DNA from: an uncultured Clostridia bacterium
GTDB lineage: Bacteria; Bacillota; Clostridia; Christensenellales; CAG-314
Length of the DNA: 32,319 nt
Reading direction: 5' to 3'
Assembly (NCBI GenBank): GCA_934281515.1
Contig: CAKQXG010000008.1
Span: forward strand, 1-32,319
In this document: positions 21,998 to 29,807 of the stretch, one piece after another
How positions within the stretch are numbered: the stretch's first letter is position 1
Layout of the letters: every line of letters begins with the position of its first letter
The notes under the pieces: model-generated
The model's database searches: none
What the model saw: only the letters and a program-made list of their open reading frames with translations
What the model was told of the DNA's origin: nothing
Translations under genes and position numbers: made by a program

Positions 21998-23386
21998 TCA
22001 GTAGATGTAAATGCGTTTTTTGAGATATTCTTTCAAATCGGCAAGGGGAACTCGTTCCTGTTGCATGGTGTCGCGATCGCGTACCGTTACGCAACCGTCG
22101 GTTTCGGTGTCGAAGTCTACCGTCACGCAGAAGGGCGTACCGATTTCGTCCTGGCGGCGGTAACGCTTGCCTATGCTGCCTGCCTCGTCGTAGTCGCAGG
22201 TAAATTCTTTAAGAAGGTCGGCATACACTTCGTTTGCCTTGTCGGCAAGCTTCTTGGACAGCGGCAATACGCATGCTTTGTAGGGAGCAAGTTCGGGGTG
22301 CAGGTGCAGTACAACGCGTGTGTCGCCTTCGCCGACTTCTTCTTCGTCGTAGGCATTGGCAAGGAAGGCAAGAAACGCACGGTCTGCGCCGAGTGACGGC
22401 TCGATGACGTAGGGTATGTAGCGTTCGCCCGTAACGGGGTCGGTGTAGTCGAGAGTGGTGCCGCTTACTTCGCTGTGTCTTGTCAGGTCGTAGTCGGTGC
22501 GGTCGGCAATGCCCCACAGTTCGCCCCAGCCGAAGGGGAACTTGACTTCGAAGTCGGTTGTCGCCTTGCTGTAAAAGCACAATTCTTCCTTGTCGTGGTC
22601 GCGCAGGCGAAGGTTTTCTTCCTTCATGCCAAGGTCAAGCAACCATTGTTTGCAGAAGTTTTTCCAGTACTCGAACCATTCCAAATCGGTGCCGGGCTTG
22701 CAGAAGAATTCCAGCTCCATCTGTTCGAATTCGCGTATGCGGAAGATAAAGTTGCCCGGGGTGATTTCGTTGCGGAAGCTCTTGCCTACTTGTCCGATAC
22801 CGAAGGGAATCTTGCGGCGGGTGGTGCGCAACACGTTTTTGAAGTTGACAAAGATGCCTTGTGCCGTTTCGGGGCGCAAGTATACCGTGCTGGTGCTGTT
22901 TTCCGTCACGCCGATAAATGTTTTGAACATCAGGTTGAACTTGCGTATAGGCGTAAAGTCGCACTTACCGCACACGGGACAGTGGATTTGGTGGTCGATG
23001 ATGTACTGCGACATTTGCTCGTTGCTCATGCTTGCAACGGGTACGTCTTCGCCGTGCTTGGCTTGGTATTCCTCGATCAGATTGTCGGCGCGGTAACGAG
23101 TTTTGCAACTCTTGCAGTCCATAAGGGGGTCACTGAAACCGCCAAGGTGTCCGCTTGCTTCCCATGTTTTGGGGTTCATAAGTATAGCCGAGTCGATACC
23201 GACGTTCAAGGGGTTTTCCTTGACAAACTTGCGATACCAAACTTGCTTGATGTTGTTTTTCATTTCCACGCCAAGGGGGCCGTAGTCCCACGAATTGGAC
23301 AGGCCGCCGTAGATTTCGCTGCCGGCGTACACAAAGCCGCGGCCTTTGGCAAGATTGACGAGTTTATCCATTGTAAGTTGAGCCAT
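21998..23386 (-). CDS. glyS: Glycyl-tRNA synthetase, single-chain class II type
   Basis: This enzyme charges tRNA-Gly with glycine in the cytoplasm. At 462 residues it is the homodimeric class II type, not the two-subunit GlyQ/GlyS form. Visible are GFVYAGSEIYGGLSNSWDYGP near the N-terminus (17-37), a Cys4 zinc-type insert (C91-x2-C94 and later HCPVCGKC), YLRPETAQGIFVNF and FGIGQVGKSFRNEI for motif 2, RIREFEQMELEFF, and EPSLGADRAFLAFL as motif 3. The anticodon-binding domain follows. ATG at 23386 is preceded by GGGAGAG. The promoter at 23425-23453 gives a leader of only about 30 bases, so no T-box riboswitch is possible here. Confidence 0.97.
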   Translation of the reverse strand: MAQLTMDKLVNLAKGRGFVYAGSEIYGGLSNSWDYGPLGVEMKNNIKQVWYRKFVKENPLNVGIDSAILMNPKTWEASGHLGGFSDPLMDCKSCKTRYRADNLIEEYQAKHGEDVPVASMSNEQMSQYIIDHQIHCPVCGKCDFTPIRKFNLMFKTFIGVTENSTSTVYLRPETAQGIFVNFKNVLRTTRRKIPFGIGQVGKSFRNEITPGNFIFRIREFEQMELEFFCKPGTDLEWFEYWKNFCKQWLLDLGMKEENLRLRDHDKEELCFYSKATTDFEVKFPFGWGELWGIADRTDYDLTRHSEVSGTTLDYTDPVTGERYIPYVIEPSLGADRAFLAFLANAYDEEEVGEGDTRVVLHLHPELAPYKACVLPLSKKLADKANEVYADLLKEFTCDYDEAGSIGKRYRRQDEIGTPFCVTVDFDTETDGCVTVRDRDTMQQERVPLADLKEYLKKRIYIY

Positions 23387-23424
23387 ATTTTCTCTCCCGT
23401 TGTTGTATAATAATATATGTGTAC

Positions 23425-23453
23425 ATTGTAGTTTTTCGGCGGGCATTTGTCAA
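23425..23453 (-). promoter_or_regulatory. Promoter of glyS
   Basis: On the minus strand perfect TTGACA (23448-23453), 17 bases, TACAAT (23425-23430). Confidence 0.8.
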
Positions 23454-23512
23454 GCAAATTGACCACAACTTGTCCGCGGTACAAACAAGAAGAGTTTTAT
23501 AAGTGCAATCAT

Positions 23513-23541
23513 TTGCATAAATGCCGATTTTGTGGTATAAT
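23513..23541 (+). promoter_or_regulatory. Promoter of the Bax-inhibitor-like gene
   Basis: TTGCAT (23513-23518), 17 bases, perfect TATAAT (23536-23541) with an extended TGG before it. Confidence 0.75.
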
Positions 23542-23599
23542 GCAATGCAGAATGAGCTGAAATACTACGCTCTGTCTTACCCGATAAGGAGGTAAATGC

Positions 23600-24382
23600 A
23601 TGAAAATGAACAATCTTGCCGTAAGGCAATTGGAAAACAAAGCCGCAAACGGTCAAATGTCCATTGGCGAAAACAGCCGTCCCGCAACGTACACGGGCGT
23701 GATTGTCAAGAGTTTGATTTACGGCATAATTACAATCGCGCTGGCATTGGCGTCCTACTTTATCATGAGCAATGCGCTCAACACGGGCGACGAACAAACG
23801 CTGTATATTTTGCTTATGATTGCAGGCTTCTCCGGCATACCGATGTTTATACTGTCGCTTGTCATCGGCTTTGTACCCCAAAGCGTGACGGTGTGCGGCT
23901 TTATCTACACGGCATTGCAAGGTGTGTTGTTGGGTACGTTTATTTGCCTTGTCGACATAGTTTTTCCCGGGCTTGCGCTTGTGGCAGTACTGGGTACGTT
24001 GATTGTGTTTGTCGTTGCGCTGTTGCTTAACAAGGTGTTGGAAGTGCGCATTTCAAGCAGGTTTTTGCGCGGAGTGCTGATTGCATTTGTCAGTTTGTTG
24101 ATTGTCAGCGCGGTAATCGGCATTATTTATGCGTTCAATCCCGACTTCTTCTACCTATATTGGTGGATTGAAATCATTGTTTCGGCAGTCTGCATCATCC
24201 TAGCAACGATCATGCTTATGTCCGACTTGCAAAGTGCCGAAGCCATAGTCGCAGGCAGTGTTGACAGAAAGTACGAGTGGAACGTTGCGTTTTCCATCGT
24301 CACAACGCTTATCTACATCTATTGGGAAATTCTGGAACTGTTGATCCGACTGGCAGTTATCTTCGGTAAACACAAAGACTAG
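23600..24382 (+). CDS. Bax inhibitor-1/YccA family membrane protein
   Basis: This 260-residue membrane protein has about seven hydrophobic segments and resembles the BI-1/YccA family (Bax1-I type). A polar N-terminal stretch of about 30 residues with SRPATYTGV precedes the first helix. The helices include GIPMFILSLVIGFVP and WWIEIIVSAVCIILATIML, followed by a conserved acidic LMSDLQSAEAIV near the end. In bacteria, family members are linked to calcium leak or to regulation of membrane proteolysis, but the role here is unknown. ATG 23600 has AAGGAGG at seven bases; a second ATG six bases later is less well spaced. It is a single-gene unit with promoter and terminator. Confidence 0.88.
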   Translation: MKMNNLAVRQLENKAANGQMSIGENSRPATYTGVIVKSLIYGIITIALALASYFIMSNALNTGDEQTLYILLMIAGFSGIPMFILSLVIGFVPQSVTVCGFIYTALQGVLLGTFICLVDIVFPGLALVAVLGTLIVFVVALLLNKVLEVRISSRFLRGVLIAFVSLLIVSAVIGIIYAFNPDFFYLYWWIEIIVSAVCIILATIMLMSDLQSAEAIVAGSVDRKYEWNVAFSIVTTLIYIYWEILELLIRLAVIFGKHKD

Positions 24383-24392
24383 TTGATTGACG

Positions 24393-24420
24393 GGACCGAC
24401 GGCTAAAACGTCGGTCCTTT
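24393..24420 (+). terminator. Terminator after the Bax-inhibitor-like gene
   Basis: GGACCGACG (24393-24401) pairs perfectly with CGTCGGTCC (24409-24417). The T tail is only three bases, so efficiency may be moderate. Confidence 0.75.
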
Positions 24421-24564
24421 GCATGAGAAAAGCGTGTTAAACTGCGTCGGCAACAACAGCGCGAAGCAGTGATTTGACCAATGCAATGCATTCAAGGTTG
24501 CATATTGTAGGCGCACCTGCCTGCAAAGCGTTGTTGGTTTTTGATAAGCGTCGACGAAAAACGC

Positions 24565-24581
24565 ATACGTATACAAAATTT
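24565..24581. repeat. 17-base sequence shared with spoIIGA
   Basis: ATACGTATACAAAATTT occurs here, 46 bases before the HAD phosphatase start, and again at 10310-10326 within spoIIGA. Its meaning is unknown. Confidence 0.45.
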
Positions 24582-24626
24582 TACTACGAAATACCGTTTG
24601 TCGGTAACAACAAGGAGAAAATCGAT

Positions 24627-25415
24627 ATGGACAAATTACGCAAAAAAGCAGGCTTTATATGTGATATGGACGGCGTTATTTACCACGGCAACACATTGCT
24701 TAACGGCGTAAAAGAATTTGTGGAGTGGCTGCAAAGAAACAACAAAAGGTTTTTGTTTCTTACCAACAACAGTCAAAAGTCCCCCAAGGAATTGCAACAA
24801 AAGTTGCAACGTATGGGTTTGGACGTACCTGCCGACAACTTCTATACGGCGGCCCTTGCCACGGCCAGCTTCTTGCAAAGCCAAGGCGCAAGCACGGCTT
24901 ACGTTATCGGTGACGCAGGCTTGACCAATGCTTTGTACGACGTGGGCATTACGATAAACGACGTCGACCCCGAGTACGTCGTTATCGGCGAAACGGAAAA
25001 CTACAACTTTGAAAGTATCAAAAAAGCGACAATGCTTGTCAACAAGGGCGCACGTCTTATCGGCACCAATGCCGACATTACTACGCCGACGGACAAGGGC
25101 GAAGTACCTGCCTGCAAGGCACTCGTTGCACCCGTGGAGTACGCAACCAATCGCGCGGCTTATTTTGTAGGCAAACCTAACCCCTTGATGATGCGTGCGG
25201 CAATGGAGCGTTTTCACGCAGTGGGTATACACTCCGCCGACGTTGCCATGATCGGCGATCGTATGGACACCGACATTATCGCCGCCATGGAAAGCGGTCT
25301 GGATCCGATACTCGTTTTGTCGGGCGTGTCCAGTCGCGAAACGGTATCTCGTTTCCCCTTCCGTCCAAGGCTTATTCTCAACGGAGTAGGCGACATTCCC
25401 GACGGCGACAAGTAG
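24627..25415 (+). CDS. HAD-superfamily phosphatase, NagD-like (subfamily IIA)
   Basis: This is a haloacid-dehalogenase-type hydrolase of 262 residues. Motif I is CDMDGVI with nucleophile D13 and acid/base D15, motif II is FLTNNSQKS (T46), the lysine motif is GKPNPLM (K183), and motif IV is MIGDRMDTDI (D211, D214). The large cap between motifs II and the lysine places it in subfamily IIA with NagD, pyridoxal phosphatase and p-nitrophenylphosphatase-like enzymes. The substrate is unknown, probably a small phosphorylated metabolite. The reading frame is open from 24474, but ATG 24627 is the clear start: AAGGAG lies 10 bases before it and the protein begins at the family's normal position. The 206-base upstream gap shows no strong promoter. 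Confidence 0.93.
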   Translation: MDKLRKKAGFICDMDGVIYHGNTLLNGVKEFVEWLQRNNKRFLFLTNNSQKSPKELQQKLQRMGLDVPADNFYTAALATASFLQSQGASTAYVIGDAGLTNALYDVGITINDVDPEYVVIGETENYNFESIKKATMLVNKGARLIGTNADITTPTDKGEVPACKALVAPVEYATNRAAYFVGKPNPLMMRAAMERFHAVGIHSADVAMIGDRMDTDIIAAMESGLDPILVLSGVSSRETVSRFPFRPRLILNGVGDIPDGDK

Positions 25416-25556
25416 ATTTTGTGTCAGACGTTTTTTTGTTGCATTGCTTGCTCGGGAACACTCGGAAGTCGTTCGATGCAGTTCAAATTGACTTGGCGGC
25501 AAAGAAATGCTTCCGCAAAGGTCGGCACGAACGATTGCCGCTCGGGTGCAAAACGA

Positions 25557-25585
25557 TTGACAATACGGACGATTTTTGATAAGAT
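25557..25585 (+). promoter_or_regulatory. Promoter of the TM1266/ABC operon
   Basis: Perfect TTGACA (25557-25562), 17 bases, TAAGAT (25580-25585) with an extended TGA before it. The transcript should start near 25592. Confidence 0.82.
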
Positions 25586-25591
25586 GTGAAT

Positions 25592-25746
25592 ACAAACAAT
25601 CTTTCTCGATGAATTCGGAGAGGCGGATTACCTACGTACATCGACAAATCCTTGCATTTGTCCCAATCGGGGCGGAGCGACGATTTGTATTATATTACAC
25701 GGTATTTTGCGCCTTTTCGCTTTTGCGAGGAGGCGTATTTTGTTTT
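25592..25746 (+). promoter_or_regulatory. Candidate riboswitch or attenuator leader
   Basis: A leader of about 155 bases lies between the promoter and a terminator-like hairpin, ahead of the TM1266 gene. One stem, TCGATG (25606-25611) with CATCGA (25639-25644), encloses GGAGAGGCG (25617-25625). That element can pair with CGCCTTTTC (25710-25718), the left arm of the terminator, over nine consecutive pairs with two G-U. Terminator and antiterminator are therefore exclusive. A further small hairpin is CAAAT/ATTTG (25645-25660). I found no match to the TPP, THF, ZTP, fluoride, c-di-GMP, preQ1 or guanidine-I consensus as I remember them. Confidence 0.55.
25710..25746 (+). terminator. Terminator-like hairpin within the leader of the TM1266 gene
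   Basis: CGCCTTTTCGC (25710-25720) pairs over 11 bases (two G-U) with GCGAGGAGGCG (25725-25735) around TTTT, followed by TATTTTGTTTT. It lies 60 bases before the start codon of the TM1266 gene and after its promoter, so it would act as attenuator. Confidence 0.75.
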
Positions 25747-25805
25747 CCGAACGCTATTTGTGCATTGCGAAACAAAACATGGAAACAGGCAAAAAGGAGG
25801 TAACA

Positions 25806-26051
25806 ATGGTTCGTGTAGGCGTAGTGGCGGTATTTGTCACCGACAAGTCGGCAGTGCCCGGCGTGCAAAGCGTGCTGTCGGCGCACGGTAGCATTATTTG
25901 CGGTCGCATGGGTGTACCCGACGCTCAATCGGGTAAAAATGTAATTGCTCTCATTGTCAAGGGCAGCGTGGAGCAAGTTTCCGCATTGACGGGTGCGCTT
26001 GGCAGAATAGGCGGCGTTTCGGCAAAGAGTTTGCTGGGCAAGGAGGAGTAG
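25806..26051 (+). CDS. TM1266-type (iron-only hydrogenase system) regulator
   Basis: This is an 81-residue protein of the TM1266 family, which has an ACT/NikR-C-like fold and is found near [FeFe]-hydrogenase maturation genes. It matches the family along its whole length: RVGVVAVFVTDKSAVPGVQ, then GRMGVPDAQSGKNVIALIVKG and VSALTGALGRIGGVSAKSLL (about 2-78). There is no DNA-binding domain, so it probably works as ligand-sensing dimer or oligomer rather than as a classical repressor. ATG 25806 follows AAAGGAGG at six bases. Hydrogenase genes are not in the window; instead an ABC importer follows in the same direction, suggesting that the importer and the regulator answer the same metabolite. Confidence 0.88.
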   Translation: MVRVGVVAVFVTDKSAVPGVQSVLSAHGSIICGRMGVPDAQSGKNVIALIVKGSVEQVSALTGALGRIGGVSAKSLLGKEE

Positions 26052-26111
26052 TTGTTTTTAGTAAAGCAATTACAAAACCCGATTTTTATTTCGTGCATGG
26101 AATAGGCTTGT

Positions 26112-26126
26112 CAAACCTATGGTTTG
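26112..26126. promoter_or_regulatory. Inverted repeat CAAACC-TAT-GGTTTG
   Basis: This perfect inverted repeat with 6-base arms lies in the 133-base gap between the TM1266 gene and the solute-binding protein gene. It could be a small mRNA hairpin or an operator. No T run follows. Confidence 0.35.
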
Positions 26127-26184
26127 TTCTGCCGAGGTTGCAAATACATACAAAATATATTACAAAAATTAATGGAGGTAACGT

Positions 26185-27231
26185 ATGAAAAAATCACTTT
26201 CGATAATCACTTTGATTGTTCTTGTCGCGGCAATGACCTTTACGTTTGTTGCGTGTCAACCCAACAACTTGCCTGACGACAACACCGATCCGATAAGCGT
26301 GACGCTGTACACGCCCGACGGCGCACCGGCAATGTCTGTTGCAAAAATCATTGCCGACGGTAAAATCGGCAACATAACGGCGAAGGTAGAGATTGCACAA
26401 AATGCGCAGGACATAGTTGCAAAGGCTACCAAGGCCGAGCGCGAATTGGAATTGGCCGTGCTTCCCACCAATGCGGCGGCAACGGTTTACAACGCAACCA
26501 AGGGCGACTATGTGTTGTTCAGTATCAACACATACGGATTGTTGTACATCATGGGTACGGAACAAGTGTCCGATCTCAATGCGCTTAAAGGACAGGTTTT
26601 GTACAGTATCGGTTTGGGACAGGTGCCCCAATACGTATTTGACAAGGTGCTTGCTCATGCAGGCATCGAAAAGGTCAGCAACAGCGACGTTGCGGAAGAA
26701 GGAAAACTGGCGATAAAGTATGCCGACAATGCGCAGGGTATCAATCCGTTGCTGTTGCAGGGCAAGGCAAAGTTCGGACTTCTTGGTGAGCCTGCCGCAA
26801 CTCAACTTGTTAACAAAGCCGCAGTGGCAGGCAAAACCGTTTACCGCTTGTTTGACGTGCAACAATTGTGGAAGGACGCCGTAGGCGGCACCAAGACGGG
26901 CTATCCGCAAGCATGCCTTATTGTAAAGAAGAGTTTGCTGGCAAACAAAACTTTTGCCAAAGCACTTGACGAAGCAATGTCGGCAAACGCCGCATACATT
27001 GCGGCAAACGTCGGTACGCTCAAAACCACCCTTGCCGGCGCAGGCAGCAAAGTGGACGTGGACTACACTGCGGAAATTGTTACTCGTTGCAACATAAGTT
27101 ACATCAAAGCAAACAGCGACGGGCTTAAAGCGGAACTTGCCGCATATCTTGCCGAGTTCGGATTTTCCGCAAACGATACCAAGCCGTCCGACAAACTGCC
27201 CGACGACGCATTCTATTATGCTTTCGACTAA
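26185..27231 (+). CDS. ABC transporter solute-binding lipoprotein (SsuA/NMT1-like)
   Basis: This is a substrate-binding lipoprotein of 348 residues. The signal peptide ends in FVAC, with C24 as lipidated residue, followed by an Asp/Asn-rich linker. The body starts SVTLYTPDGAPAMSVAKI and continues with NAQDIVAKATKAERELELAVLPTN, the pattern of the nitrate/sulfonate/taurine and thiamine-precursor binding proteins (SsuA, NMT1/THI5 type). The ligand cannot be told from sequence. ATG 26185 follows GGAGG at five to six bases. It is the second gene of the operon, between the TM1266 regulator and the fused permease-ATPase, and is the specificity component for that importer. Confidence 0.88.
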   Translation: MKKSLSIITLIVLVAAMTFTFVACQPNNLPDDNTDPISVTLYTPDGAPAMSVAKIIADGKIGNITAKVEIAQNAQDIVAKATKAERELELAVLPTNAAATVYNATKGDYVLFSINTYGLLYIMGTEQVSDLNALKGQVLYSIGLGQVPQYVFDKVLAHAGIEKVSNSDVAEEGKLAIKYADNAQGINPLLLQGKAKFGLLGEPAATQLVNKAAVAGKTVYRLFDVQQLWKDAVGGTKTGYPQACLIVKKSLLANKTFAKALDEAMSANAAYIAANVGTLKTTLAGAGSKVDVDYTAEIVTRCNISYIKANSDGLKAELAAYLAEFGFSANDTKPSDKLPDDAFYYAFD

Positions 27232-27357
27232 AAAACGTAATCCCTTCCTTTATCTACATTCTTAGTAGCAAGGTAAGTGCTTGGAGTTCGTTTGACGTAG
27301 TCCAAATCGATTTGACGGTGTAAAAATTGTTTTCCCGGGTTGGAAATACGTAAGGGT

Positions 27358-27401
27358 GCGGAAAGGGAAAGGCATCTTGAAAGAGTTTTCCCTTTCTCCG
27401 C
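27358..27401 (+). promoter_or_regulatory. Long stem-loop between solute-binding protein and permease-ATPase genes
   Basis: GCGGAAAGGGAAA (27358-27370) pairs with TTTCCCTTTCTCCGC (27387-27401) with a 2-base bulge. No T run follows on either strand. Such structures between a binding protein gene and the permease gene usually protect the upstream mRNA and lower downstream expression, as in the malE-malF region of E. coli. Confidence 0.6.
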
Positions 27402-27430
27402 AAGTATCACACAAAACACTTCACTAAAAA

Positions 27431-29014
27431 ATGACAAAGAAAAAATGGCTGGACAACTTAATATTTGTTGTGGCTATGGCGTTGGCATTGGTTGCGCTGT
27501 GGAGTTTGGCGGCATTGGCTGTCGGCAACGAATTTGTGTTGCCAAACGTGTCGGACGTATGTCGCGAACTTGGCATTTTGCTTGCCGAGCCGAATTTTTA
27601 CGCAAGCGTCGGTGTGACGGTGGGGCGCGCACTTGTTGCCTTTGCCTTGTCGCTTGTTTTGGCGTTGGCGTTGGCATTGGCGGCGCATCTTTTTCCGATA
27701 AAACGGCCGCTTGACGCAATTGTTACGCTGTTGCGTGCGTTGCCTACAATGAGCATAATCTTTCTGTGCATAGTGCTGTTTCCGTCAAAAGTAATCGGCG
27801 TGTTGGTTTCCGTTCTTGTGGCTTTTCCCGTGTTGTATGCGGCATTCGATTCGGCACTTGCCGAGTTGGCTCCGCTTGACGATATGTGCGCAGTGTTTGA
27901 CGTGTGCCGACTAGATAAGGTACGTTATGTATATTTGCCCTATTTGCCCAAGCACACGTACACGCAGTGTAGCAGTACCGTTGCGCTGGCTGTAAAAGTG
28001 TGTATCGCAGGGGAAGCGTTGGCATTGCCTCGTAGCGGTATCGGTGTGGAAATGTACGTTGCCAAGGTCAATCTCGACACGGCGGCATTGCTTGCGTGGA
28101 CGATTGCCGCGCTGGTTTGTTGTTACGTGATTGACGGCTTGTTTGCGCTGGGTAAGTGGATTTGTAAAAAAATCGCCGAAAATCGCGACCGTGCAGACGA
28201 CAAGCAGTCACAATCTGCCGACAATGGCTTGATTTGCGAAAAGACAATCGACAAACCGTCCGAGAACGTTAAGTGCGACAACGACAGAACTGCCGATTGT
28301 GCCGAACGACTGTCGACAACAAGTCCGATTGTGCTGTCGGACGTTGGCGTTGCGTTTGGTGACAAAGTGCTGTACGAACACCTCGATATCATGTTTGCGG
28401 CAAACAAACTGCATGTTATTCTAGGTAAAAGCGGTTGCGGAAAAACCACACTTTTGAATGTTGTAGCAGGGTTAGTGTCGCACTTGGGCGAGGTAAGCGG
28501 TGCAAAACGTTGCTCGTATGTATTTCAGGAACCCAGGCTTGCCGAAACAACCGTGTCCGACAATTTGCAATTGGTACTGAAACGTAGGTGCCCCGACGGC
28601 AAGCTGCGTGCAATGCGAACAAACGATTTGCTCCGTCTTGCCGGGCTTGACGGGACAGCTAACAGACGTACCGTCACTTTGTCCGGGGGAGAGGCGCAAC
28701 GTGTGTCGCTTGCACGGGCGTTTGCTTGCGACGGAGTGCTTCTTGCCGACGAACCGATGAAATCTCTCGATCTTGCCGTCAAGCGCAAGCTGTATGCCAC
28801 GCTCGAACGATTGTTGACGGCAAGCCCGCGCACGGTGTTGTATGTCACGCACGACGTGGAAGAAGCGGTTATGCTTGCCGACGAAGTGTACATTGCCTCG
28901 AGCAGTCCGTGCAACTTGCAACATGTGGCAACGCTCGATACTCCTCGGGATTGTCGCGACCCTTGGAGCAGCCAAAGCGTCGCTTTGCGAAAAATGTTGG
29001 AAGATTTGGTGTAA
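27431..29014 (+). CDS. Fused ABC importer: permease and ATPase in one chain
   Basis: This 527-residue polypeptide joins two importer components normally made as separate proteins. Residues 1-250 are an SsuC/TauC-type permease: about six hydrophobic segments, opening LIFVVAMALALVALWSLAAL, with LRALPTMSI and a degenerate EAA loop (LDDMCAVFDVCRLDKVRYVYLP). A charged, Cys/Asp-rich linker (about 252-305) leads to an SsuB-type ATPase: Walker A GKSGCGKTT (332-340), signature LSGGEAQ (S418), Walker B LLADEP (D440, E441) and H-loop YVTHD (H474). The frame is continuous, with no stop between the parts. ATG 27431 has no ribosome binding site, and the 200-base gap before it holds a long stem-loop, so expression is probably low compared with the binding protein. 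Confidence 0.9.
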   Translation: MTKKKWLDNLIFVVAMALALVALWSLAALAVGNEFVLPNVSDVCRELGILLAEPNFYASVGVTVGRALVAFALSLVLALALALAAHLFPIKRPLDAIVTLLRALPTMSIIFLCIVLFPSKVIGVLVSVLVAFPVLYAAFDSALAELAPLDDMCAVFDVCRLDKVRYVYLPYLPKHTYTQCSSTVALAVKVCIAGEALALPRSGIGVEMYVAKVNLDTAALLAWTIAALVCCYVIDGLFALGKWICKKIAENRDRADDKQSQSADNGLICEKTIDKPSENVKCDNDRTADCAERLSTTSPIVLSDVGVAFGDKVLYEHLDIMFAANKLHVILGKSGCGKTTLLNVVAGLVSHLGEVSGAKRCSYVFQEPRLAETTVSDNLQLVLKRRCPDGKLRAMRTNDLLRLAGLDGTANRRTVTLSGGEAQRVSLARAFACDGVLLADEPMKSLDLAVKRKLYATLERLLTASPRTVLYVTHDVEEAVMLADEVYIASSSPCNLQHVATLDTPRDCRDPWSSQSVALRKMLEDLV

Positions 29015-29089
29015 TGTCGTAGTGTGCGGATTAGTAACGGAAAGTTACGTCGCAATACGTCGAATGCAAATCGAATAATGTCGAATAAG

Positions 29090-29121
29090 AAAAGACTGAC
29101 AATAATGTTGTCAGTCTTTTT
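29090..29121 (+). terminator. Terminator of the TM1266/ABC operon
   Basis: AAAAGACTGACAA (29090-29102) pairs perfectly over 13 bases with TTGTCAGTCTTTT (29108-29120), with five T at the end. Confidence 0.95.
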
Positions 29122-29295
29122 GCATATTTGTCGAAACTTTTTTGTAAATACCGACGAACAGTTGACAATGTTGCCTAGTATAATAGAAATGTAAAAAACA
29201 ACAAGGAGCAACAATGCAAGCTTCCGCCGAACGGCAACGCGGCAAACGCAGCCACGGCAGGAACCGACGATTGATACTCGACAAGGAGGCACATC

Positions 29296-29793
29296 ATGAC
29301 AAATACAACAAACGGCAAAATTACAAGTGTAACGATACGTGCGCGCAACGGGTCCTTTCGCTGTGCAAACGAAGGCTACGAGGACGCGCAGACTCTCACC
29401 ATGCGTAGCGACGGCGTTGCGACGTTTGTTGCGCTTGGAACACGCACCGACGAGTACGGACACAGTGTATGCAACAGCGTTGTTCGTCGCAGTGTGGTGC
29501 GCCTGACAGATCAGCAAACACAAGCCGTCTTTTCAGCGTTTGACGGTGTACTCAAAAAGCGTTTCGCGTCTCGCCCTATGGCAAGTTTTTGGATGGCAGA
29601 CTCCATTGCCGACGAGTTTGTCATACGCTATGACGGCGCAACGGTGTTTTACGGTATGAGTATGGACGGCGACTGCGACGACGTGTCGGCAGTGTACGCG
29701 TTGTTGCGTAATACCCTGAAAATCCCGTCGCTGCTAGCATTTGCCGCACCCGGCGCTCAACGTGCCTTTCGCCGTTTTCGCCACGCGAAGTAG
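29296..29793 (+). CDS. Hypothetical protein, 165 residues
   Basis: I do not recognise the family. The product is soluble, mixed alpha/beta, with a strand-rich first half (GKITSVTIRARNGSFRC) and a motif WMADSIADEFVIRYDGATVFYG in the middle, and a basic Arg-rich C-terminus (QRAFRRFRHAK). There is no signal peptide or membrane segment. ATG 29296 follows AAGGAGG at six bases. A TATAAT box lies at 29179-29184; the TTGACA at 29162-29167 is only 11 bases before it, too short for a normal promoter. A short frame starting at 29214, with its own AAGGAG, runs into this gene in another phase. The gene ends 14 bases before the end of a convergent gene. Confidence 0.75.
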   Translation: MTNTTNGKITSVTIRARNGSFRCANEGYEDAQTLTMRSDGVATFVALGTRTDEYGHSVCNSVVRRSVVRLTDQQTQAVFSAFDGVLKKRFASRPMASFWMADSIADEFVIRYDGATVFYGMSMDGDCDDVSAVYALLRNTLKIPSLLAFAAPGAQRAFRRFRHAK

Positions 29794-29807
29794 CGGTGGT
29801 CGTGCTT

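Larger units (their letters stand above)
25416..25805 (+). other. 390-base gene-free stretch with promoter and structured leader
   Basis: After the phosphatase gene a T7 run (25432-25438) follows a weak hairpin and may end that transcript. From 25440 to 25556 I see nothing that I can name. The rest holds a strong promoter (25557-25585), a leader of about 210 bases with several stems, and a terminator-like hairpin (25710-25746), annotated separately. Confidence 0.7.

Noticed and set aside
22475..23410. 311-codon open frame on the plus strand
   Set aside because: It is the antisense of glyS, which is complete and certain.
23387..23424. T-box riboswitch ahead of glyS
   Set aside because: The promoter lies only about 30 bases from the ribosome binding site, leaving no room for a T-box.
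25592..25746. TPP riboswitch in the leader before the NMT1-like importer operon
   Set aside because: The CUGAGA core and the other conserved TPP segments are not present.
29162..29184. TTGACA and TATAAT as promoter for the 29296 gene
   Set aside because: The spacer is only 11 bases, too short for sigma-A; only the -10 box may be real.
28525..29523. 332-codon open frame on the minus strand
   Set aside because: It overlaps the ATPase part of the fused importer, crosses a strong terminator and has no ribosome binding site.
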